Shown here piece by piece: positions 52,455 to 61,225 of a DNA stretch of 64,000 nt. Positions within the stretch are counted from its first letter, which is position 1. The number at the start of each line of letters is the position of its first letter. Source of the stretch: Pyropia yezoensis (Eukaryota; Rhodophyta; Bangiophyceae; Bangiales; Bangiaceae); NCBI GenBank assembly GCA_009829735.1, contig CM020618.1:4462882-4526881 (forward strand), written 5' to 3'. A program made the position numbers and the translations under genes. The notes below the pieces were generated by a model that did not search any database, was not told where the DNA came from, and was given only the letters and a program-made list of their open reading frames with translations.

Positions 52455-54193
52455 ATGGCTGGTTCGGACCCCCCGTCGTCCGGGGAGTACACTGGTGACG
52501 CACGTACTTCAGTGCCTTTGAATACTGGTGAGACACAGGTGGGTTTACCTGGGGTCGCAGAGGGACTAGAGGTCCCACAAGCCAGCAGGACCTGAAGTGC
52601 GGGCGGGCAACAGGCCACCCTGACTCAGTCGGGAGTTTGCTCGGGTGACACTTCTGATGTGTGTGGGCCGAAGTCTGGCCACCGTGTGGTACACTTAACG
52701 GGAACGTGCCAAGGGTGAGGACTGTCCCCGCGGGTTCCACTCGGGTTGGAGCCAGCTTTGGCTTGGAGCCGTCGCCAACTAGGCTTTCGGGGGACGGCGG
52801 ACCTCCGTTGGTCGGCGATGGGCTCGCGCCCATGCCCCCGGTTGAGACCCGTGAGAAACGTGGTTACCCCTCAGGTGGACTCCCGAAGGCGGACCGAGAC
52901 TCAACTGGAGTCGTCAATCCACTCCTCGCGGAAACTGTCCGTCGGGAGGCGACCAATGTGTTGCGGCAGACTTTGCCGGACCTGGTGGTCACGATGACGA
53001 ATACTATTTTGAATCAGATTGTGGCGAGTTTGCCAGATGGCCTTAATGTCCAGACCGGATCGGGGCTTTCGAGCCCGCAGGCGCAGGGGGAATCCCTCCT
53101 CACGCCTATCTCGGGTCGCCCCGAACAGGGAGCGACACCTGTGACTCCCAACGAGGGAGCCACACCAAACTCGGTGGGGCGTACGCCCTTCATGGGGGAG
53201 TTCCCCCCGGAAACGCCGGCGGCTACACCAAGCGCGCCGCGCCAGACTATGGGCACGGAGTGGGATGGAACTCCCCCCCTCCGTGTCTTTGAGTTTCTAC
53301 GTCGTTTCACAAAAGCCTGTGACGACAATGCCATAAGTGAGGGCATGGATTTCTATATGCTACAGGAGTTTACGAAGGGAGACCTGCGGACAGAACTTAT
53401 GTCCGTCATGCCCAGCTCCTCAAGTGGAGGCGATGGTGAAGTGACGTCCTATTTGGAGCTCGTCAACTGGTCGTTGAGAGCCATGGTTGATGAAGCGGCG
53501 TTGGCTTCTCAAGTCGAGGAGTTTACGCAAGCCCATCAGGAAGAGGCGGAGGACGAGTTGTCCTTTGCGGAGCGAGTCCGTAAGCTCAACAATCTTTGTG
53601 GGTTTCTTCATCCACAAGCTGTGGTGAAGAGTCGGTTTGTGGAGGGACTCCATTGGTCAGTCCGGATGGAGACCCGGGAGCATAACACTGCCTGGGCGAC
53701 CCTGGCCGAGTTGGCCAGGTTCGCCTATCGCAGAGGCGAGGCCTACCGCAAGTTGCGGGAGGAACAACGCCAGGAGCGTCAGGCCAAGTTGGCCAAGGAA
53801 CGGGAGGAGGCGCGCCAGGCCAGAGAGTTGAGAGAGGCACGCCGAATCCGCAAGGATAGGGTGGTAGCTGCCGTGGGAACTTCCCAGGGTATCTCTTCGT
53901 CCTCCCTAGTCGGGAAGACCCCTCCGAGAACTACCAATCGGTGTTGGAACTGCAACTCCGATGGACACTGGGCATATGATTGCCCCAAGTTGAGTAAACG
54001 CATCCAACAACTTGTTAGGAATGCGAGTAAGAAGTCGGCTACGAACGAAGTACGTTCACGCCGCGAGGGTGGGTCTCGACCGGTCGTGGCGGTCGCCACA
54101 CCCTCGGCGGAGGAGGCGGACACGTCGTCCTCGGACTCATCGTCTTCCCCTCCGCCCTCAGATTCGGACGCCAAGTCGGCGGGAAACGAATGA
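52455..54193 (+). pseudogene. gag: Element B gag, N-terminus broken
   Basis: The main frame is open from before 52661 to TGA 54191-54193, with the first in-frame ATG at 52832. A probable original N-terminus (ATG at 52455, MAGSDPPSSGEYTGD) is in another frame and hits TGA at 52593, so at least one stop and one shift separate it from the rest. The middle part is capsid-like (FEFLRRFTKACDD, YMLQEFTKGDLRTELM, VKSRFVEGLH). One CCHC zinc knuckle, CWNCNSDGHWAYDC, is encoded at 53942-53983, followed by an acidic Ser-rich tail. The stop overlaps the pol ATG as ATGA (54190-54193), which would allow termination-reinitiation. Confidence 0.8.
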
Positions 54194-57100
54194 TCGTTGG
54201 AGCTGGTCGTCCGAAGCTCACAACGGCAGCCTCGGCCAAGTGGGCCAAGAGGACGAACCAACCGTGCCGGATACTGCGGCGACCTAAGGGAGTCCGCCCA
54301 CCTCGGGTAGGACTCCCCAAGAACGTGAACCCACGTCGGGTCATCGCGGTGCTGACGGGTGACAACTTCCAGGTGGCTGGACGGGTGCAACTCGCCCCCG
54401 GCCGTGCCACCTGTGCCCGTATCGTACTTGATACTGGGTCGGGAGCCTCCTTGATACGCAAGTCGCTATTACCAAAGGAGATGAAGCTCCAACGCTGGAA
54501 GTCTAAAGCTGACCATCTGATCGATATCAATGGTGGGGTACTTCCCATCGATGGTGCCGTGACCCTACCAACTAGGTTGGGGACCCATGAGGTCGACGTG
54601 ACCTATGGAGTAGTTGAGAATACATCGGTACCCCTGCTTCTGGGTACCCCCTATGTTGTTACACAAGTGCCTTTGATTTGTGGCCCTGAGTATTGGGTCA
54701 GGTTGATGAATGGGGAAACCATCCCCATCCTTGGTAAGGGAAAGTCTGTGGCTCCTGTGACAGTCTCACAGTCGAAGCCTGTTTGTTCTGTGAGGGAAGG
54801 GTTTACTGCTACCCTGCGTTTAGCCCGTAAAGTCACGTTGCCCCCCAACTCGGTGGCGCACGTTGACGTTGTAACTGATTATACGGGGAACGGGTTGTTG
54901 CACCCTTACCCCCGTCTTGCTCGCAAGCACCAAGTGCATGTTGTCATTGGCACGATGGACTCCAAAGCCGGAGTCCCGTGGAGGATCCAGGTGATGAACC
55001 TGAGCTCGTCGCCCAAGTACTTCAAGTCGGGCGCCAGGTTCGGCTATATCGACCAACACGAGGGACCGGTAGTAGCGGTCACCCTCAACGCGGGCGCAAG
55101 TAGCGACCCGAAGTCCGGAAAGGAGAAGCATCAAGCCAAGTCGGCCGCCTCTCCTCGGCCCCATGTGAACATGGAGGGTGTCCCACCCAGGTTGAGGGTT
55201 CAAGTTGAACGCCTCTTGGACCAATATCACAAGTTGTGGGATGGTCAATTGTGACTCATGAGAGCCACCCAACACCGGATCGAGTTGAAGCCCGGTGCAC
55301 CTCCTATACGCCAACAACCGTATAGGGGAGGACCCCGTTCAAGGGCCCTCGTTAAGGAGCAAGTTGCTCGCATGGAGGCCCTCGATGTGATCGAGGCCAG
55401 TACCGCCGAGTGGGCGAGTCCGGTGGTTATCGTCCCCAAAGTTGATGGGACCCCCCGGTTCTGTATCGACTACCGTAAGCTCAACGAGAGCACGGTGAAG
55501 GACAGTTATCCCCTACCTAGGATGCACGACCGTCTGGACTCCCTGGGAGAGGCGAACGTGTTCTCTACCCTGGACTGTAATGCGGGGTACTGGCAAATTC
55601 CCATTGCCCCGGAGGACAGGCATAAAACTACCTTTACCTGTCACTGTGGTACCTACCAGTGCAAGCGTCTACCGTTTGGCCTGTGTAACGCAACGGCAAC
55701 TTTCCAGCGCGCTATGGACATGATTCTGGCCGGAGTACGGTGGCAGATCTGTCTCGTGTACCTAGACGATATCATTGTGTTCTCCCGAAGTCCGGAGGAA
55801 CACATTGGCCATCTTGGCCAGGTGTTCAAGCTACTTGCTGACGCCGGTGTGTCACTGAAGGCGAGTAAGTGCCACCTCTTTACTCAAGAGGTGGAATACT
55901 TGGGACATGTTGTCCGTCCGGGGCGTCTCAGTGTCAACGAGAAGAGCTTGAGGGCCATCCGTAAGGCTCAGTACCCCCGGATCCAGACCCAGATGAGGAG
56001 CTTCCTCGAGATGTGTAACGTGTACCGACGTTTCACCAAGGGCTTCGCCAAGGTGGCGAAACCGTTGAATGAGTTAGTGAGCTCAACGCTACCGAAGAAC
56101 CTGCCTCCTTCAAGTCGGGTGGAGCAGGAATCCTTTGAGACTCTTCGGGACCTTCTGCTGATGCCCCCTATCCTGGCTATTCCCAGGTTGGGAGGCCACT
56201 ACATCCTGGATGTGGACGCTAGCTACGACCAACTTGGTTGTGTGTTGCTTCAGCAGCAGCCGGACAAGGAGTACTTGCCGGTGGGATACTTCAGCAAGGG
56301 CCTGAACTCGGCCGAGAAGAACTACGGAATCCCCGAGTTGGAAGGACTCGCAGTGGTGTGGGCGGTGACGTCACTTCGTCACTGCCTAGAGGGTGAGAAG
56401 TTCCTCATCCGCTGTGACCACCGCGCGTTGCAGTTCATCTTCAAGACGGATTGTACGAACCCACGTCTCAACCGGTGGAGGGTGCGACTGGCACCCTTCA
56501 ACTTTGATATTGAGTACCGACCTGGCGGGCAACATGCACTTGCCGACGGCCTCTCTCGGGTACCTACCGAGGGGCTGGACACTAACCCAGTCGATGAGGA
56601 CATCCCCATCGTGGGGGTAGTCACGCGCTCGGGTCAGGCGTTGAACTCCGAGGCGCCAGGGAACAAGAAGTACTTGCCCCTGTCCCTGGACGAGGTGGTG
56701 AAGGCCCAGGCCGAGGATCCCTTCTGCAAGTCGCAGAGGGATACACTGGATACAGTGTCGGAGACGCGGTTCTTTCTGGGAGACGATGGCCTCCTCATGA
56801 GGAGGGGGGTATTCCAGGGGACCGAACAACTTGTCGTCCCCGCATCCCTCAAGGACAGTATCCTTGAGAGGGAGCATAACGCTCCCACAGGTGGACACCT
56901 GGGGTCTAGTAAACTGTACCAGACCCTGAGGACCAGGTACTACTGGCCGTCCATGGTGGTGGACATCTACAGTTGGGTGGCTGCCTGCACAAGTTGTGCT
57001 AAGAACCGTCTGATGGAACGGCGGCCTACTACGGCTATGCTATTGTTCCCGGCCAAGGAGCCCTTTGCCGCGTTGGCGATGGACATCCTTGGGCCACTGC

Positions 57101-58173
57101 CAGTGACTGAGGAGGGCAACCAGTACCTCCTGGTTATCTGTGACCGCTTCACGAAACTTACGCGAGCGATCCCACTGGCAGAGATCACGGCCATGTCGGT
57201 CGTGTCAGCCTTCCTAGATCACTGGGTTGCCGCGTATGGCATTCCGGATAGTACACTATCGGACAATGGACCGCAATTTGCGTCTGTACTGTTTCAGGGA
57301 GTGCTGGATATGTTGGGGGTTAAGGCAAACTATGCCACCCCCTACCACCCACAAACTAATGGGCAGGTGGAGCGCTTCAACAAAACTATTGTTCGGCAGC
57401 TGCGCCACTACGTGCGTGAGCACGTGAAAACGTGGGACCGATACATTTCGATTCTTACCACTGCCTACAATTCGCAGGTTCACTCATCTACCGGGGAAGT
57501 ACCCCTCGCTTTTGTGACCCCCCGTCGCGTGCGGTCTATTGCCGTGCGGCGGCCGCTCCCAACTAGGGAGGATAGTGGCAGGACGCCTACTCCTACTGAG
57601 AGTAAGGCGGAGTTCGCTGCTAGGCTTGAAATCCTCATCCCTAAAGTCAGGGCTGAGAGGGACAAAGCACAAAAGCGCTACAAGCGTACCTTTGACAAAA
57701 AGGTGCGCAACGCCAAGCATGTCCCCGAGCAGGGTGACTGGTTATTGGTCCACTCACACACCCCAACTGGGGGTAAGTTGGTATTCCAGACGAAGGGGCC
57801 GTACCAGGTCCTTCGTACTGATGGGCGGCGCTTCACCATCGAAAGTGACGATGGGGTCCGCACAGTGAACGGACAGGACGTGGTCAAAGTTGCACCACCG
57901 CCTGCAGGCGACCCAGCTTGGGCGCGTGCGTTGGAAGCGTGGCGCCTCCCCTCGCTGCCTGCGGCCAAACAGGGCCCGCAGGAGTACGTGTTCGATAAGT
58001 TCATCGACCACGGCTGGGATGAGGACACTGACCGCCTCATGTTGAGGGTGCGTTGGTTTGGCTACAAAGCCAAGGATGATACGTGGGCGTATGTGGAGGA
58101 CCTTCCCGCTGAGAAGGTCCGGGCTTACTGTGCCCGGAATGAGATAGACCCTAACAGCCCTCCCTCAACGTGA
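54190..58173 (+). pseudogene. pol: Element B pol with one in-frame TGA between protease and RT
   Basis: The same frame is open from ATG 54190 to TGA 55252-55254 and again to 58173. The first part has the protease signature DTGSG at 54430. The second has RT (CIDYRKLN, TLDCNAGYWQIP, YLDD at 55759-55770), RNase H (DVDASYDQLG, IRCDHRALQ), an integrase HHCC finger (HNAPTGGH to CTSCAKN), core motifs AMDILGPLP, LSDNGPQF and GQVERFNKT, and a C-terminal chromodomain with LMLRVRWFGYKAKDDTWAYV. The single TGA is one C-to-T change from CGA. It could also be a read-through signal, but other stops in this copy make decay more likely. Confidence 0.88.
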
Positions 58174-58284
58174 TGGAAGGCCGAGTAACAGTGCCAAGAG
58201 AGTGCTTCAAGTCGAAGTGGTACGCAGAGTGGCTTTCAACTAAAGCCCTAACCCTCACACTCTCACAACAAAGGCAGCTGCCAA

Positions 58285-60222
58285 CTAGGCATGCATGCTA
58301 GACTCTCCAACCCCACGGCCCTCACATGGAGGCGAGCGGCGAGACCCCCGGCGATAATGCTCCCCACCAGTCGGAGGGGCCGGCGGCTCCAAGTCGGACC
58401 CGTCGCGCCCCTCACGGTCGCGCAAGTGGCAACGACCGCGGCTGCTCTTCAGCTTAGTCTGGCGCGCAAGTTGGCGACGCAGACGCCGGACCGACTCCGA
58501 CTCTGACGGAGTCGAGGACTCCGAGACGGAGTAAGACAACTCGTCTTCCGACACGGAGGGAGAGCGCCGCGAGCGTCGGCGACGACGGCGAGGAGGCGAG
58601 AATGCCCGGCTCGCACGACGTTTGCCACGCCCAAGTGGGGCTGGCTGGGGCATAATAGCCCCAATGCGAGCCAACTAGGCCGTCATAAACTCCGCCACCG
58701 ACTCGCAACTCGCGGTCTCCACTGCAGTACGAGCGCGCTCCTCAAGTTGAGGAGTCTCGAAAACTTGAAGGGTTGCGGTCGACGCGGCCAACCAGGAAAA
58801 GGTGCGCACCAACGTGGTGATCATCATCTCTGAGGTTAGAGGCGTGGGCGGTAACACCAACTTGGGGTATACCGTCAGGAGGGTGGTCCCCAAGTTGGGG
58901 GACACCGGGGTGGACGACTCAACGGCCACGCTAATCGGGATGTCCCCGTGCGGCTGGTAGGGGACAGGTGGAAGCGGAGGGGCACGCCGAGGTGTCGGGA
59001 CCCGGGTGTAACTGCGACCCCGACCTGGGGCCCCCGGAGTGGGTTGAGTCATATGGTCATCATGTGAGGGCACGGCCATAACTATGGGCTTGTCCGGGGG
59101 TGGCGCAGTGTGGCGATCCACCCCCGGGGCATACGGGTAGTCCCCGATGCCCAACCCCTCTCGTAGGACCACACGGCCGTCGTGAAGTTCACGAGCGACC
59201 CATACGAACTGGCGAAGTGCGACATCGTCCTTGGGCCCACGAGTGGGGCGGCGCAACTTGTGCTCGATGCTCTCCCACTCGATAAACTTGTGGAGGCGGA
59301 GCATCTCCTCAAGTAGAGTGAGTTGTCCTGATGAGCACCCCTCAGCAACTAGCTGAGGGGTGAGCTGTTCCAAACCTTGGATAAGCCGGAGACGGAAATG
59401 CCAGAGCATCCCCCGCCGCTGAGCACAAGACACCCAGGTCGACATGACCTCGAGGAGCCACTGGGTGGCCAATATGGCTCACACCAGGTGATCAGGGCCA
59501 GCCGTCAACATGACGGAGCCGAAGTGGTCAAGCAACCGTGGCAGCAACGCCGGGAACCCGTAGGGGACCTCAACTTGAGGCCACCACTCGGGCTTCTTCG
59601 GATAGTACTGCTCCTTACTGGCAGCAGACTGCTAAGGAAACTCAAGTTGAGCCGAGGTCAGCAAGTAGGGACCTCGCCGGAAGTCCTTCTCCATCCGCAC
59701 ATCAAAGTGATGAGTGTGCGGATCGGCCTCGTGAAGGTACGGGGAGCGAGTTGCCACCGCGTCCCAAGTAAAGGTCGGGAAGTCGCCGGGACCCGGGATA
59801 GTTCCCCCGCGGTCCACCATGGCCTTGGCCCGCTGTTCGTCTTCGACCCCCTCGTCGTCCAGGAAGGCAAACTGGTCCGTCCTGAAGCCGGCAGGGAACC
59901 CGACCCTACGGGGATACTTCTCCCGTAGGTGGTCCCATACCCGACCCATCGCTGCGCCAAGTCGGCCACAGCGAAGAGCAGTCAACCCCTCCTCATATAG
60001 AGGCCAAGCGGGGTAAAACCACCGCCCCAAGGCCTCACGCGGGACAACTTGTCCCGCCTCCGGGGGAGATCCCGCCGTAAACCCAAAGCCGGGTGACGCG
60101 GGAGTACCATCCCCCGGAGCGATCGCGGAGCCCCCGCCGGAAGTCCCGGCGGGCGCTGCACCGTAGGAGGTGTCCTCCATTCGTTCGTCGAGAGAGTCCG
60201 TCTCCACCCCCGGGGTCGCCAT
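58285..60222 (-). pseudogene. Antisense gene of element B, three in-frame stops
   Basis: One minus-strand reading frame starts at the ATG at 60222 (MATPGVETDSLDERMED) and stays in phase to 58285. It is interrupted only by TAG 59632, TGA 59479 and TAG 58675. The first part has an acidic N-terminus and Gly/Pro-rich sequence, then a folded-looking stretch (WFYPAWPLYEEGL, WDHLREKYPRRVG). The middle has KPEWWPQVEVPYGFPALLPRL and a helical region. The end is Arg/Ser-rich (RRRRRRSRRSPSVSED). It occupies the same place as the antisense gene of element A, between pol and the 3' LTR. Similarity to the A protein is not evident by eye beyond the acidic EMED/RMED start and general layout. Function unknown. 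Confidence 0.6.
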
Positions 60223-60548
60223 GGCTCTCCCCAAGTTGGAGAGAGACGCCCTGGCTACAGCGGCACGAGACCCGCCTCGAGTTGGGGGGGACTCGGATCG
60301 TGGGTAGACGGGTGGCCTCCCCAGCGTGGGGCGGCCCAGTGGAAGGTGAAGGGGAGGTGGTGGTGATGGTGAAGTGCGAACCGGGGAGAGCAAGCTGCCG
60401 AGTGGGCAAGCTTGAGGAGAGGGGCGGTCAACGTGACCGCCTCCACATCCGCGTTACGTACTCAAGGGGGGACAGCAAGTCGCGCCCCCAACGCCGAGAC
60501 GTGCGTTTACGCACCCCCTCACAGGGCCGACCGGGTCGGTCGGAACTG

Positions 60549-60560
60549 AGGAGAGGGGAG
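60549..60560 (+). other. Polypurine tract of element B
   Basis: AGGAGAGGGGAG directly precedes the 3' LTR start TGTGGCAG. Confidence 0.8.
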
Positions 60561-61029
60561 TGTGGCAGTATTGACCCCCAGGTAGGGGGGCAACACGTGC
60601 CATGCAAGGGGCGGCAGGCCACTAGCCTGATCCGTTCCTCCCCCTGCATTTGGGTCCGTATTCCCTAAGTTTGGGATAGTTAGCTTAGTAGTAAATCCAA
60701 CTTGGATTTGAGGGTTTTCTGCATTTATCGTCTTGAATTTTCGTGTGGCCCGGTGGGCAGGTGCCGGGGTGGGAGATTCTGAGTGGCGAGATTCTGAGTT
60801 GACCCTGGGGGGACAAGGGGAGGGACAGCGGGGCTTGGCCCTGCGTCCCCGTCCCGACCAAGAAACTGTTGGACCACACACCATCCTCTTGTTTGTCAGT
60901 GGGGGGTTTGCCCCACAACAGGGACAGAGTGTGTGCGACTTGCACTTCTTCCGGTTCCCACGACACGGGAGGCAGCCCTTGTACACCGCCCCAACTTGGG
61001 TGCCGTGTGTGTAAGTGGTTTTTGCTCCA
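60561..61029 (+). repeat. Element B 3' LTR, uninterrupted
   Basis: 469 bp from TGTGGCAG to TGCTCCA. It preserves the sequence TGTTGGACCACACACC (about 60867-60882), the empty target site into which element A inserted in the 5' copy. It differs from the 5' LTR at about ten positions. Confidence 0.95.
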
Positions 61030-61212
61030 GCCGGCAGACACCGTGAGACAGCGGCTGATTCATCTTCAGTCTGGAAGGTACACAGCGTCATGCCCCACAA
61101 TACAAGGAGTTGATCCATGTTGCCAGGATTTGGTTCGACAGGACTTGTAAGGAGAGGTCCCAGATATTATCCCTTAGGTATTAGGCATGGGATTGGGGGG
61201 GAAATCCTTACA
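61030..61212 (-). repeat. Element C 3' LTR, inner part
   Basis: It begins with the duplicated GCCGG and continues CAGACACCGTGAGACAGCGG exactly as in the solo LTR near 36895. It ends in CCTTACA, the complement of the LTR start TGTAAGG. Confidence 0.9.
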
Positions 61213-61225
61213 CCTCCCCCCCTTA
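61213..61225 (-). other. Polypurine tract of element C
   Basis: On the minus strand AAGGGGGGGAGG lies directly upstream of the LTR start TGTAAGG. This fixes the orientation of element C and identifies the split LTR as its 3' LTR. Confidence 0.75.

Larger units (their letters stand above)
37942..61029 (+). mobile_element. Element B: Ty3/gypsy chromovirus, about 9.2 kb without the nested element
   Basis: The ends are TGTGGCAG and TGCTCCA, and GCCGG flanks both sides (37937-37941 and 61030-61034). Contents in order: 5' LTR (split by element A), primer-binding site, gag, pol with protease, RT, RNase H, integrase and chromodomain, an opposite-strand frame, polypurine tract and 3' LTR. The two LTRs (each 469 bp after joining) differ at roughly ten positions, so the insertion is older than A. 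Several in-frame stops show that this copy is inactive. Confidence 0.92.

Noticed and set aside
55252..55254. Programmed TGA read-through in element B pol
   Set aside because: Other in-frame stops of the same C-to-T type occur in this copy, and element A has no stop at the matching place.
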